DNA of 64,000 nucleotides from Arenibaculum pallidiluteum (GTDB taxonomy: Bacteria > Pseudomonadota > Alphaproteobacteria > Azospirillales > Azospirillaceae): positions 1 to 64,000 of the forward strand of contig NZ_JAFIQU010000010.1 in assembly GCF_017355985.1 (NCBI RefSeq), in the 5' to 3' direction. Both the position numbers and the translations under genes were made by a program. Under the pieces are notes generated by a model. It searched no databases. It was not told the origin of the DNA and saw only the letters and a program-made list of their open reading frames with translations. Each line of letters opens with the position of its first letter. The first letter of the stretch is position 1. This document shows, piece after piece, positions 6,297 to 15,662 of this stretch.

Positions 6297-8927
6297 TCAG
6301 AACAAGTTAAAGAGCCTCGTCCAATTGTATTTCGAGATCCACCGTGAACAAGCATAGCTCATGATGTCGTGCGTCGCGATCTTCGACGAGCCGGGAAAGA
6401 ACACGTCGAAGATGTCACGCTCTTGCACGCGACCGTCGTCAGGAAGGGAGTCGAAGCTGCCGTCCTTGTCGGGCGCAATGCCGCATTGAACGTTCGGATT
6501 GACGTGATTGCATTTGAGGGTATGGCCGAGTTCGTGAGCTATTGTGTCACTGGTGTCGTCCGCAATAACCGTGTTCCTGCTGGTGCCGAAAACCTTCAGG
6601 CCCTGAGCCGCGCCTTTCAGCGGGATCAACGGCGTAAGGCCTATCCAGACGGCGTCGTCGTCGTCGGGACATTCGTCCTCCCATGGGAAGAGCCACTCGG
6701 ACGGAGAGCAATCGTGCTGGTCGTCGAGTTGATCGAGCAATTCGAAACGTCCGTCCCAGGAACCCAGGTCGACCCCGGTCGTCCAGGTTGGAAGCCACGC
6801 GGGAGCGATGTCGGTAGCCGGCGTCGGGAGAAGGTCGAGAGCACGGACGACCGACTCACGCGCCTTCAGGTCCGTATAAGAGGCGCCGCCATCCACGTGG
6901 AATACGCGTACATAGCGGAGCTTCATGGCCTTCTTCTTGGCGAATGTGCAGGAGGGTTGTGCCGTGACGGTCGGGGTCATGACGAAGGACCCCGGCGATG
7001 GCGTCTCAACGGCCGGTGCCGTGACCTTGATGACCGGCGATACCGTTCCGACGCACATGGCCGCGGGGAGCAGGAAGTTGAGCGTGTGATCCACTTGCTC
7101 CCGGACAATCTGGCTGAGCGGACGCACCGTAATCCTGTCGATCGCGCCGGCGCGCGTTGCCAGGTTGTCGGCTGACAGCGGCTTGATGCCGTTGATCGGC
7201 AGGAACGTGGCCCCTGCCACAGTGAGCGTGGCCGTCACGTCGGGCAGTTCGTCGTTCGCGAAGCCGCCCAAGTCGACAGAAACATAGATCCGAACGACCG
7301 TGTTCTTGTGGGCGACCAACCCGAGCGAGTTGTCGGGAGCGACCGGATCCAAAAAGGTCTGGATCCCTTGTGTGAACTCGACTCCCTCGACCTTGAGCTT
7401 CGGGACCTTCCTGAGTCTGACGGCGACCGTCGCCGTCGCCGTGCCGCAGCGGTTCGATGCCACCAACTCGTACGCCGCGTCTACTGGCCGGGTCTCGATG
7501 AAAGCTCCAAGCGAGGCGCTTGTTCCGGTCGGGTCCGTCAGGTCGATCGCCGGACCGTGAGGTGACGTGCGACGGATCCGGATCGCGGTCGTGTTGCGCA
7601 CGTCCCAACTCAGCATAAGCGCGGTTCCGGGAGCCACGACCAAGTCGGTAAGACCATTGGCAAGGAAGGTTTCGATCTCGGGCAAGGTACCCGCAAATCG
7701 GTTCGACGGCGTGCAGGGAGCCCCGCTCCGTACCAGCGGGAAAGCCGGCAAGGGTGCCGGGATACGGCCCAGGCAGGCCATTCCCTCAGCCACTTGGCTC
7801 AGCGCGTCATGGCGTTGCTGGAACTGGTTAAGCCGGTGAGCCTCTATGGACTCGTTGCGAAAGCCAATGCAGCCGGAGCGTGCGCCCTGCGGAACCAGCA
7901 CCACGATTTCGGTGTCCGACCATGAGACCACCTGCAGGGGCTGATTTCCGAGGATGACGACCACGTCAGGCGGCTGGGATGCGCCGAAGCCAGTTCCAAG
8001 GATCCGGAGCGGCTCGCCCGCGCAGGCCGGATTGGGCGAGAGCCCCGTGATGCCTTGTGCCCAGGTCGAGTTCGGAATTTCGGGATGGCGCAGGCCGCGT
8101 GCACCGGCCTTTATCAGACGACGGCAGAGGTCGTTCAGAGAGACGTCAGGGCCGGGGACGGGACCGCCAGGCAAAGGCCCGGCGGGCGGTAATCCGCCGG
8201 GTGGGGCTTGCGGCCCAAAGCCTCCTCCGGGTGGGCTGCCTGGCCATGGTATGGAAGGACCGTCGTCGGGTCCAGGCCAAGGATCCCCGTCGCCAATGGG
8301 CAAGGGGAAGGTCTCCGCCCCACCTGGCACAGGTTGAGGGCCCGTATCAGGCGGAGTCAGTCCTTCGATATCGCGTCCAACCAGCCGAAGTTGCTCGCCC
8401 AGTTGATCGCGGCCGGAGGGGTGGATAGGTTGATGGGCGCTCTCGATTAGATGGTCGATCAAGCGGGTGCGGTCCCACAGGTCGAGCAGGGTCTCGACGT
8501 ACCTGGCGTATGCCTGGTGATCGCCACGCGTCGCGAACTCGATGCCCAATGTCAGCTGCAGGATCACCTCGGGCGCAACGGCAAACCTGACGGGGCTCAA
8601 GGAATGGCACAATGGTCCTTTGGCATGCTGGAACTGTTCGACGGATTCAAGCTCGCTGACGGACCGGCGGCCATTTGAAGCCGATGAAGCAATTTCCAAG
8701 GTGCGCAAGAAACGAGCGCGCGCAGTCTCGCTCAGTGACAACACGCCAGGAAGATCACCATACAAAATCTCAAGCTCGATAGCATGTTCGCGCATCCGGC
8801 GCAGGATTGAGGCGAACAGCCGTCGCTCGCTAACTGGACGACCCGCTTGCGCGGCGCGGATCACGAGTAGCCGGATTTCTTCACTCGAATAGATGGAGCA
8901 AGAGGAGGATGCCGGAGTGTTAATCAT
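6297..8927 (-). CDS. Metzincin-like zinc metalloprotease with TIG/IPT domain, 876 aa
   Basis: ATG 8927 is preceded by AAGGAG and is preferred to a start 63 bases upstream. Layout: helical N-terminal region (1-170); Pro/Gly-rich linker (about 190-265); an IPT/TIG Ig-like fold near 290-355 (ITGLSPNPACAGEPLRILG); beta-rich middle; C-terminal zinc site HELGHTLKCNH (HELGH from about 798) fitting HExxHxxxxxH, followed by the Met-turn-like DIMSYAC. That spacing is the metzincin signature, though the usual glycine of HExxHxxGxxH is lysine. No classical signal peptide is seen, so export, if any, is unexplained. It probably cleaves extracellular or surface proteins. It forms a two-gene unit with 5405-6280. 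Confidence 0.75.
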   Translation of the reverse strand: MINTPASSSCSIYSSEEIRLLVIRAAQAGRPVSERRLFASILRRMREHAIELEILYGDLPGVLSLSETARARFLRTLEIASSASNGRRSVSELESVEQFQHAKGPLCHSLSPVRFAVAPEVILQLTLGIEFATRGDHQAYARYVETLLDLWDRTRLIDHLIESAHQPIHPSGRDQLGEQLRLVGRDIEGLTPPDTGPQPVPGGAETFPLPIGDGDPWPGPDDGPSIPWPGSPPGGGFGPQAPPGGLPPAGPLPGGPVPGPDVSLNDLCRRLIKAGARGLRHPEIPNSTWAQGITGLSPNPACAGEPLRILGTGFGASQPPDVVVILGNQPLQVVSWSDTEIVVLVPQGARSGCIGFRNESIEAHRLNQFQQRHDALSQVAEGMACLGRIPAPLPAFPLVRSGAPCTPSNRFAGTLPEIETFLANGLTDLVVAPGTALMLSWDVRNTTAIRIRRTSPHGPAIDLTDPTGTSASLGAFIETRPVDAAYELVASNRCGTATATVAVRLRKVPKLKVEGVEFTQGIQTFLDPVAPDNSLGLVAHKNTVVRIYVSVDLGGFANDELPDVTATLTVAGATFLPINGIKPLSADNLATRAGAIDRITVRPLSQIVREQVDHTLNFLLPAAMCVGTVSPVIKVTAPAVETPSPGSFVMTPTVTAQPSCTFAKKKAMKLRYVRVFHVDGGASYTDLKARESVVRALDLLPTPATDIAPAWLPTWTTGVDLGSWDGRFELLDQLDDQHDCSPSEWLFPWEDECPDDDDAVWIGLTPLIPLKGAAQGLKVFGTSRNTVIADDTSDTIAHELGHTLKCNHVNPNVQCGIAPDKDGSFDSLPDDGRVQERDIFDVFFPGSSKIATHDIMSYACSRWISKYNWTRLFNLF

Positions 8928-9093
8928 CTCGGCGCTCCTTGAGCCTAGCCCACGATAATCGGACGCCCGAGATCCGATATTGTCAAGCATTCCGCCGGCC
9001 TCGGGAGCATTACCACCGCTGTGGCGGGGCCGGATTGCATGCAGCGGCTCAAGCTGGGAGGGCCCTTAGGCCTCAGGGGCAAGCCCACGGGGG

Positions 9094-9214
9094 ATGAAGT
9101 TCAGGATCCTGCCGCAGGCATGGTCCTGGCAATGGCCGCCTGGCCCTTGTTCTGCCGAGCTCGTGATGCGGCAGTACGGGGACGCGGCGGAGCGGTACGC
9201 CGAGGCACTTCCGA
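9094..9214 (+). pseudogene. Fragment of a small alphaproteobacterial protein (QYGDAA type)
   Basis: ATG 9094 opens MKFRILPQAWSW... with LVMRQYGDAAERYAEA further on. The QYGD-A pattern is typical of short (60-70 aa) alphaproteobacterial proteins of unknown function, but the expected C-terminus is absent. The sense ends near 9214, exactly where the opposite-strand cytochrome leader begins, which suggests a recombination joint. Low certainty. Confidence 0.35.
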
Positions 9215-9301
9215 GCATGAGGCAGCTCCGGGCGGCGCTTGCCCGGCCAAGGCCGGATCCGCCGCGACGAGCAGCGCGCAGATCAGGAAGGGCCTGGACA
9301 T
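9215..9301 (-). pseudogene. Leader of a c-type cytochrome, truncated
   Basis: ATG 9301 gives MSRPFLICALLVAADPALAG, a good Sec signal peptide, then QAPPGAASCS where a CxxCH haem site would be expected, but the text breaks off. Small c-type cytochromes are the usual third gene after iorAB-type oxidoreductases, and iorB ends 54 bp upstream (9356). I infer that the electron-accepting cytochrome of that operon has been lost by the rearrangement at about 9214. Confidence 0.4.
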
Positions 9302-9355
9302 GGGCGGATCCACAAAGGGTGGGGCGACGGCCGGGATGGGCCACCGCCTCGGTTC

Positions 9356-11536
9356 TCACGCCGAGCGCAGGTTGGCCTTGGACAGCGGCAGTGTGCGAAT
9401 CCGCTTGCCCGTCGCCGCGAAGATTGCGTTCAGCACCGCCGGTGCCGCCACGAAGATCGTCGGCTCGCCGACGCCACCCCAGAACTCGCCCGAGGGCATC
9501 ACGATCGATTCGACCGCGGGCATGTCCTCCATCAGCATCACGGGATAGCTGTCGAAGTTCTCCTGCTCGACCTTGCCGTCCTTGACGGTGATCTCTCCGA
9601 ACAGGGCCGCCGACAGGCCGTAGGCGAAAGAGCCTTCGATCTGGGCCCGGACCTGCTGCGGGTTGACGACGTGGCCGCAATCCGTCGCGGCGACGATCCG
9701 GTGGATCTTCAACTTGCCCTCGCGGCTGACCGACACCTCGGCGCAGGCGGCCACGTAGCTGCCGAAGCCCATGTGCTGGGCGAGGCCCCGGAAGACTCCC
9801 TCGGCCGCCGGCTTGCCCCAGCCCCCTGCCTCGGCGACCGCGTCCAGCACGGCCAGGTGTTTCGGGTGGTTAACCAGCATCCGGCGCCGGAACTCCAGCG
9901 CATCATGCCCGGCAGCATGCGCCATCTCGTCGACGAAGCTCTCGAGATAGAGCGCGTTCTGGTTGTTGTTCACGCCGCGCCAGAAGCCGGGCGGCACCGG
10001 CGGGTTCCGCATGGCGTGGTCGATCAGCAGGTTCGGGATCGTGTAGCCGAACACGCCCTCGGCTCCCGACGGGTTCAAGCCCTGGAAGGTGGCGGGATCG
10101 CGCCCGTTCTGCAGCCCCTGTGGGTTGACGCTGACCAGGATTGATTGGCCCGAGATGCGCATGTGCAGTCCGACGACGTTGCCCTGGGCGTCGAGCGCGC
10201 CAGTCAGCTTGCACATGGTGACGGGATGATAGCGCCCGTGCAGCATGTCCTCCTCGCGGGACCAGATCAGCTTCACGGGGGTGCCCGGCGTCTGCTTGGC
10301 GATCAGGACGGCCTGCCGGACGAAGTCGTGGCTGGTGGAGCGCCGGCCGAAGCCGCCGCCGAGGTGCAAGCGGTGGACCTCGCATTGCGGGATCGGCAAC
10401 CCGGCCGCCGTCGACGCGGTTGCCAGCGCCGCCTCGGCGTTCTGGGTTGCAGTCCACACCTCGCAACGGTCGCCCGTGAACAGTGCTGTCGCGTTCATGG
10501 GCTCCATGGTCGCATGGTGCTGGTGGGGCACGCCGTAGACGGCCTCGACCACCTTGGCCGCACCGGCGACGGCGGCCCTCACGTCACCCGCCTGGCTGCC
10601 GACGAAGGCCTCGTCGGCTTCAAGCCCTTCGCGCAGAACCTTCGCAAACTCGGCGCTCGAGTGGCCGGCGTTCGGGCCGAGGTCCCATTCTACCGGCAGC
10701 GCGTCCAGCGCGGTCTTGGCGCGCCACCAGGTGTCGGCGATGACTGCGACGCCGGTGTCATCGACAGCGACGACTTTCCTTACGCCCGGCATGCCCTCCA
10801 CGGACGCCGCATCGAAGCTCTTCAGCTTGCCGCCGAAGACCGGGCAGGCTCTGACCGCGGCGTTCAGCATGCCGGGCAGCTTGACGTCGATCGAGTAGAC
10901 CTGCCTGCCGTCGAGCTTCTCCGCGGTGTCGAGGCGGGGCAGGGGCTGGCCCGCGATTTTCCAGTCCTTGGGGTCCTTGAGCGGGATGTCCTTGGGCGGC
11001 TCGAGCTTGGCCGCGGCCGCCGCGACCTTGCCGTAGGTCGTGCTGCGGCTCGAAGCGGCGTGGGTGATCACGCCGCCTGCGGCAGTGCATTCCGATGCGG
11101 CGACGCCCCATTCGTCCGCCGCGGCCTGCACCAGCATCATGCGGGCGGCGGCGCCGCCCTTGCGGACATAGTCCTGGGAATCTCGGATGCCGCGGCTGCC
11201 GGCCGTCTGGAAGTTGCCCCAGACGCGGTTGCGCGCGACGTTCTGCCCGGGTGTCGGGTATTCCGTGGTGACCTTCGACCAGTCGCAGTCCAGTTCCTCG
11301 GCCACGAGCTGAGCGAGCCCGGTGAGGGTTCCTTGCCCCATTTCGACACGGGCGATACGGATCACCACCGTCTCGTCGGGTCTGATCACCACCCATGCGT
11401 TCAACTCTGCCGCGGTTTCGGCGGCGGCTTCGGCCCCCGCAAGAAACGGAACATGAAATCCCAGCGCGAACCCGCCCGCCGCGAGCGCCGAACCGACGAG
11501 GAACCTACGGCGCGAGGTCTCGATCGTGGTCGTCAT
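9356..11536 (-). CDS. iorB: Molybdopterin subunit of an XDH-family oxidoreductase (IorB/aldehyde oxidoreductase type), 726 aa
   Basis: Large Moco subunit of the isoquinoline 1-oxidoreductase/aldehyde dehydrogenase type, which hydroxylates N-heterocycles or oxidises aldehydes and passes electrons to the 2Fe-2S subunit. A Tat leader (RRRFLVGSALAAGG, residues 9-22) predicts periplasmic location. Family features include EAVYGVPHQHHATMEPMNAT, RLHLGGGFGRRS and GVGEPTIFVAAPAVLNAI near the C-terminus. ATG 11536 has AGGGAGGGAAGA in front. It follows the 2Fe-2S gene by 21 bp. The normal cytochrome c partner appears truncated downstream, so electron exit may be impaired. The substrate cannot be told from sequence. 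Confidence 0.92.
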   Translation of the reverse strand: MTTTIETSRRRFLVGSALAAGGFALGFHVPFLAGAEAAAETAAELNAWVVIRPDETVVIRIARVEMGQGTLTGLAQLVAEELDCDWSKVTTEYPTPGQNVARNRVWGNFQTAGSRGIRDSQDYVRKGGAAARMMLVQAAADEWGVAASECTAAGGVITHAASSRSTTYGKVAAAAAKLEPPKDIPLKDPKDWKIAGQPLPRLDTAEKLDGRQVYSIDVKLPGMLNAAVRACPVFGGKLKSFDAASVEGMPGVRKVVAVDDTGVAVIADTWWRAKTALDALPVEWDLGPNAGHSSAEFAKVLREGLEADEAFVGSQAGDVRAAVAGAAKVVEAVYGVPHQHHATMEPMNATALFTGDRCEVWTATQNAEAALATASTAAGLPIPQCEVHRLHLGGGFGRRSTSHDFVRQAVLIAKQTPGTPVKLIWSREEDMLHGRYHPVTMCKLTGALDAQGNVVGLHMRISGQSILVSVNPQGLQNGRDPATFQGLNPSGAEGVFGYTIPNLLIDHAMRNPPVPPGFWRGVNNNQNALYLESFVDEMAHAAGHDALEFRRRMLVNHPKHLAVLDAVAEAGGWGKPAAEGVFRGLAQHMGFGSYVAACAEVSVSREGKLKIHRIVAATDCGHVVNPQQVRAQIEGSFAYGLSAALFGEITVKDGKVEQENFDSYPVMLMEDMPAVESIVMPSGEFWGGVGEPTIFVAAPAVLNAIFAATGKRIRTLPLSKANLRSA

Positions 11537-11557
11537 TCTTCCCTCCCTGGTTCGGGC

Positions 11558-12025
11558 TCAGCCGCGCTGCGCCTGTGGGCTTTCGGCGGCGAGCTTGATG
11601 GCCGCGCGGATCCGGTTGTAGGTGCCGCACCGGCAGATGTTCTGCATGCCGGCGTTGATGTCCTCGTCGGTCGGCTTCGGCGTCTCGCGGAGGAGAGCCG
11701 CGGCTGCCATGATCTGCCCGGACTGGCAGTAGCCGCACTGCGGCACGTCCAACGCAAGCCAAGCCTTCTGGATCGGGTGGGAGAGGTCGGGCGACAGCCC
11801 CTCAATGGTGACGATCTTTTGCTCGGCTTCGATCGCCGACACGGGAAGCGCGCAGGAGCGGACGGCGGCGCCATCCACATGGACCGTGCAGGCCCCGCAT
11901 TGCCCGATGCCGCAACCGAACTTGGTGCCGGTCAGGCCAAGCTGCTCACGGACGACCCAGAGCAGCGGGGTGTCCCCATCGACGTCGATGTCGTGCTCGG
12001 TTCCGTTGACGGTAAGTCTGGTCAT
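11558..12025 (-). CDS. iorA: 2Fe-2S subunit of XDH-family oxidoreductase (IorA type), 155 aa
   Basis: Small iron-sulfur subunit with the two expected clusters: a plant-ferredoxin type site [15 protein letters not shown] and the C-terminal helical site [10 protein letters not shown] ... CRCGTYNRI. It takes electrons from the molybdenum site of IorB. ATG 12025 follows GGAGGGAGAC. It has no own Tat leader and would be co-exported with IorB. Full family length. Confidence 0.94.
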   Translation of the reverse strand: MTRLTVNGTEHDIDVDGDTPLLWVVREQLGLTGTKFGCGIGQCGACTVHVDGAAVRSCALPVSAIEAEQKIVTIEGLSPDLSHPIQKAWLALDVPQCGYCQSGQIMAAAALLRETPKPTDEDINAGMQNICRCGTYNRIRAAIKLAAESPQAQRG

Positions 12026-12059
12026 GTCTCCCTCCTGCCTTCACCTGCTGATTTTCTGG

Positions 12060-12250
12060 ACGGATTCTCGGCCGGACCGGTTGGCCGGCGTCGGCCTTGC
12101 GCTGCACGAGGACAAGACGCGTCTGATCGAGTTCGGCCGGCTTTCGGCCAAAGTTCGACACAGGCGCGGCGAGCGGCATTGGAAACCTTCGTTTGCCTGG
12201 GTTTCACCCAATACTGCGGGTTGGCGCGGGATGGCCGGTCGGGGTCGTTG
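12060..12250 (+). pseudogene. Group II intron reverse transcriptase/maturase fragment
   Basis: The frame reads RLAGVGLALHEDKTRLIEFG, then GRLSAKVRHRRGER, and after a one-base shift ALETFVCLGFTQYCG. This is the end of the reverse-transcriptase domain of bacterial group II intron proteins (HPDKTRLIEFGR ... FDFLGFTH). Start, catalytic YADD box, maturase domain and intron RNA are all missing. It is a scar of a retroelement immediately upstream of iorA. Confidence 0.7.
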
Positions 12251-12290
12251 CCCGTGGTCGTACGCGGCACGGACCCGACCGGCCGCATGC

Positions 12291-12596
12291 TCAATTGCGC
12301 GAATACTGTGCCGTGGCCGGCTCGTCGTAGTGCATGAACGGAGCATGCGACGAAGGACGTGGGGTCCACGTCTCCGGCGTGAGGGCGAGCTGGTCGCCGG
12401 TTTCATACCGGTCCTGGATAGCGAAGTCGCGCACCCGCGCGCCGGTCTCGTCCCGGTTCTCCGATGGAAGGCCTGTGGCCTCGGTCGTCCAGCCCGGGAA
12501 CAGGTTCTCCAGAGTCCGCGGCTCGCCGTTGGCGAAGGCTGGCGCAGCGGCCATCAGGGCGACGAAGGCGGCGGCAGCAATGTGGATGTTGGTCAT
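12291..12596 (-). CDS. Small secreted hypothetical protein, 101 aa
   Basis: ATG 12596 with AAGGAC upstream. Residues 1-22 (MTNIHIAAAAFVALMAAAPAFA) are a clean Sec signal peptide. The mature 79 residues are acidic and polar with repeated Pro/Thr/Trp (LENLFPGWT, LTPETWTPRPSSHAPF). No known domain; short periplasmic proteins of this kind are frequent in Hyphomicrobiales. No cysteine in the mature part. Confidence 0.65.
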   Translation of the reverse strand: MTNIHIAAAAFVALMAAAPAFANGEPRTLENLFPGWTTEATGLPSENRDETGARVRDFAIQDRYETGDQLALTPETWTPRPSSHAPFMHYDEPATAQYSRN

Positions 12597-13545
12597 AGTC
12601 GCACGTCCTTCTGAGGGGAGCGGCGTGGTGGCTCCTCGATCGGTGATTGCCCCCGCCGGGGACCGGCCGGATCCGCCCCATCGAAGGGCGGGATCGGGCG
12701 GAGCGGGCCGTGCCGCCGGCGGAGGCGTCGGCGGAGGGGAGTCGGCCGACGGGTTGATTCATGGGGGGCTAATGTCGCCAGAGTGTGTCAGGCGGACCTG
12801 CTTTGTGTCTCGGCCTGTGCCGGAGCCCGGGCGCCGACACACTTTCATACAGTTTCGCGCTTCAGCCGCCCGATCGTTCATGCCACGGTCTCGGGCGGAG
12901 TTGCTGTTTCCGACACCCCGCGCATGTGTCGCCGATTGACGATCATCGCGACTTCCGCGAGACGTCGACGCGCTATCTCGATCGCCACGGGCCGCGTGTC
13001 ACCGCGGCGGCTTCGCATCCAGCTCTGATCCGCCCCATGACGGTGTCATCAGATGCTCTGGTCGGAACCGGATTTTTCCGCTACCCGGTCCGGAGCGCTG
13101 CGAAGAAGAGCGACGCCCGCGGGCTCGAAGCAGATAGCGGCTTCCTGGTTCGCCTCGCCACTGACGATGGTCAGCATGGAGGAGCTTCAGCTGGGAGGAC
13201 TCCCTTCGGCCTCTGGAGCAGCCTTCAGGGGTGCAGGATCCTGCAGAACGCAATCGCCTAAAGCAGGGATGCGCGCATTAACAGACATTTTATGCAATTT
13301 CTCCAACATGGAGCTCGCGCCCGCGACTTTCGATCGGGATGCCGGACGGAGCGCTTGGCGCCGCCCATTGCGGCGCGCCTGGAGGAAGCCGCTTTGTTCG
13401 ACTACCTGACCAGCAGAGGCTTCCACTTTGCGGTCGAGAACCTGTGCATGGCGCCGAGCTGCAAAGCGGCGATCATGCTGCCGATCCTGCTGAGCCTCTT
13501 GTCTGCCGCCGTCTTCAGATACGGATACGTGACCTGGGTCAGGGC
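12597..13545. other. Gene-poor stretch
   Basis: Several open frames exist on both strands because of high GC, but none has a good start, ribosome site and recognisable product. Around 13186-13260 the DNA resembles 9050-9125 (shared AGCTGGGAGG and CAGGATCCTGC blocks in the same order), suggesting a common relic. No RNA gene or intact transposase is seen. Confidence 0.4.
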
Positions 13546-14007
13546 ATGGGGTCGGGCGAAACCCTCTCAAGTGGCCTCGTGGCCCGCGCGGCGGAGCTCA
13601 CGCGAGGCGGCGGCGTGCCATCGCCGCGCGAGATCGCGGCGAATCTGATCGAGGATCTGAGGCCCGAGTTCGGTGCCTTCGCCTGGCTGCGGCGCGGCGG
13701 CAGGCTCTCGGAGGTGCTCGAGGAGACGGCGTTCACGGCCTCGAGCCTGGCCGAGCTGAATCGTGTGCTGGAGCCGCTGGAGCGGCGCCTCGGGGATCCC
13801 GAGCTCCGGGAGCTGCACTATGTCCGGGCGGGCGAGCTCACCGAGCGGGACGCGCGGCTTGCAGCGGCGCAGCGGCGCAGGGCGCGCGCGGCGGAGGTGG
13901 TGCGCCGCGATCCCGCCGCATGGAGCCTGGCGGTCAAGCGGCAGCTCGGCGACGCGGTGGTCGCGGCCCTGCCGCCGAAGATCCAGAGCCGAGGGCTGGA
14001 GCGGTGA
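13546..14007 (+). CDS. Hypothetical protein, 153 aa
   Basis: ATG 13546 is the first in-frame start inside the region of convincing codon use; the frame is open further upstream but reads unlike protein. The product is rich in Arg, Glu, Ala and Leu (LIEDLRPEFGAFAWLRRGG, LEPLERRLGDPELREL) and predicted mostly helical, without membrane segments. The start has only a weak AGGG site, so the true N-terminus is uncertain. No family recognised. Confidence 0.5.
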   Translation: MGSGETLSSGLVARAAELTRGGGVPSPREIAANLIEDLRPEFGAFAWLRRGGRLSEVLEETAFTASSLAELNRVLEPLERRLGDPELRELHYVRAGELTERDARLAAAQRRRARAAEVVRRDPAAWSLAVKRQLGDAVVAALPPKIQSRGLER

Positions 14008-14065
14008 CGCGGGTCGTCACGTACTCTGGTGTCCGGGCAAGTCCGTGAGCGTGCTCATGGTGGTA

Positions 14066-14133
14066 CCCGTAAACGGGCCTGCGGGCCCGCGCGGGATCGG
14101 GTTCACGGGCGCGTCCGTGAACGGGTTCGCGGG
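14066..14133. repeat. Two direct repeats, 48 bp apart
   Basis: CCCGTAAACGGGCCTGCGGG (14066-14085) and TCCGTGAACGGGTTCGCGGG (14114-14133) match at most positions, with related GTGAGC/GTGAAC text around. They lie in the 262-bp gap between convergent genes. Could be a pair of binding sites or iterons; two copies are too few to call an origin. I see no gene in this gap. Confidence 0.35.
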
Positions 14134-14269
14134 GTACGCCGGTTCCTGGGCCCCGGGCGGGCTCGAAGATGCATGGCCAGCGACGTCACGGTACATCGAC
14201 CGTTGCGGATTCACGGTAGTGGAGAAAGGCCTGCGCTGAGCCGGTTCCGCTCCGTTTCGTCACGCCCAG

Positions 14270-14800
14270 TCAGCAGGTGCACCGCTCGCCGCCGTGCTGC
14301 GACCTCGGATCAGCAATCCGGAAAAGGTTCCTGTGCATGGAATCGACAAACCGCTGCACCTCGAAGCCGGCTTTCTCCAGCACCCGACGGGAGGCTGTAT
14401 TGTCCGGATGGGCGAACGCCCAGATCTCCCTGAGCCCGAGTTGGCCCCAGGCCAGATCCAGGCTGGCTCGCGCCAGCTCCGAAGCAAAACCCTTGCCCCA
14501 GGCTTCTGGGGCGAAATGGTAGCCGAGCTCAGTTCCCCAGCCGGGATCGAACGGGTCCAGGTACAGCCCGCCGAAGCCCACTATGCGCCCGTCGGTCTTC
14601 GTCAGAACGGTCCACGGGCCATACCCCAGCCGGCCGCGCTGCCTGTCGTGCGCCGCGAGATGGCGCCGGACCTCGCGGAGAGACGAGAGGCATTGTGTAT
14701 ATCGCATCGCCTCGGGATCGCCCAAGAAGGCGAGGAGTTCGGCAGCATCCCGGAGACGCGGCCTCCGGAGCAGCAGCCGATCGGTTTCGAGCCTGTCCAT
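14270..14800 (-). CDS. GNAT-family N-acetyltransferase (RimJ/RimL type), 176 aa
   Basis: ATG 14800 opens MDRLETDRLLLRRPRLRD, the usual first strand of RimJ/RimL-like acetyltransferases. The acetyl-CoA pyrophosphate loop is visible as PEAWGKGFASELARASLD, and HPDNTASRRVLEKAGFE is the conserved motif B. These enzymes acetylate amines of small molecules or protein N-termini; the substrate is unknown. An upstream in-frame extension of 41 residues reads poorly and is rejected. It stands alone. Confidence 0.85.
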   Translation of the reverse strand: MDRLETDRLLLRRPRLRDAAELLAFLGDPEAMRYTQCLSSLREVRRHLAAHDRQRGRLGYGPWTVLTKTDGRIVGFGGLYLDPFDPGWGTELGYHFAPEAWGKGFASELARASLDLAWGQLGLREIWAFAHPDNTASRRVLEKAGFEVQRFVDSMHRNLFRIADPRSQHGGERCTC

Positions 14801-15023
14801 GCCATCAACCTGGAAGCGCCGGCCAGGTCCTGTCCATGGGAACTGCGTTGGGCAACGCGGGCTCCCTTCCGCCACGGCCAGTTGTCCGGCCCGGACTGGG
14901 CCTGGAGTGTCGCTCAGCAGCAAGCCGGCACCGCCTCCCAGTCAGCACCTGTCGGATGTTCCTTCGTCGGATCTGACTGGGGCCTACGGAGGTTCGGCTT
15001 GCGGCCGCGGCCGGCCACACGCG

Positions 15024-15446
15024 ATGATCCTCGATCGCGTCAGCCAGTCGGTGAACGGCAACCTCGAAACCACCGTCGGCGAGATCCTCCAGGAGATCGG
15101 CAGCACGGTCCATCCGATGACCGCCGCCGCCGGGGAGCCGATCACGATCTGGCTGCGGGGCGACCTCTGGCTCGTCGAGCCGAGGCCCGGCGAGGCCGGC
15201 CGCCTGGTGCCGGCCCAGGCGGTGCCGATCGGCGCGGAGGTCGCGGCCGGAGGGCCCGGGGGGCGGACGCGAGGGAGTCGCGGGGCGCCAGGGCGCGCCG
15301 GCGGCCGATCCCTCGAACCCCTACGCGTCCTACACGCCGCCAGCCGGGGCGCGGCCGGATGGTGCCGCGGCCGCGGGTGGCGCCAGCCCGTCCTGGTGCC
15401 GAGCGGGAGCAGCAGCGGCCGGCCGGCGGCGCCGGCATACAGGTGA
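15024..15446 (+). pseudogene. Hypothetical gene, probably frameshifted
   Basis: From ATG 15024 the first 75 residues look like real protein (MILDRVSQSVNGNLETTV, GEPITIWLRGDLWLVEP). After about 15250, within a G-rich run, this frame degenerates, while the +1 frame becomes plausible (AADPSNPYASYTPPAGARPD). A one-base indel in the homopolymer is the simplest reading. No family recognised. Confidence 0.35.
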
Positions 15447-15662
15447 GTGTGTCGGCCCGGGGCTGTTGAAAAAGGCCGGGAGCCTCAACCCCGCCCGTCT
15501 CGCAAGGGATAGTGTTATGAGAATGACTGGGTTTGGGCGTTCGCGCGGATGCGCTCTCTAGCCACAAGCGACCGACCCCGGTCGTCGATCCGCGGCTGGC
15601 CTCGTGCACGCGGCGTTGAGATGCCTTATCGAGGGGAGACCTACGGGAAGGCCATCACGCCG

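Noticed and set aside
6369-7175. Open frame antisense to the metzincin-like gene
   Set aside because: No start signal or family feature; covers the zinc motif of the real gene on the other strand.
10145-12337. 730-codon open frame antisense to iorB and iorA
   Set aside because: It mirrors two well-supported genes with clear motifs; composition is that of an antisense shadow in GC-rich DNA.
13292-13648. Frame with FDYLTSRGFHFAVENLCMAP as a gene
   Set aside because: Both strands are open here and neither has a start site or recognisable domain; choice would be arbitrary.
14583-15446. One long ORF covering the GNAT gene and the fragment at 15024
   Set aside because: First part is antisense to the acetyltransferase; only the part after 15024 has protein character.
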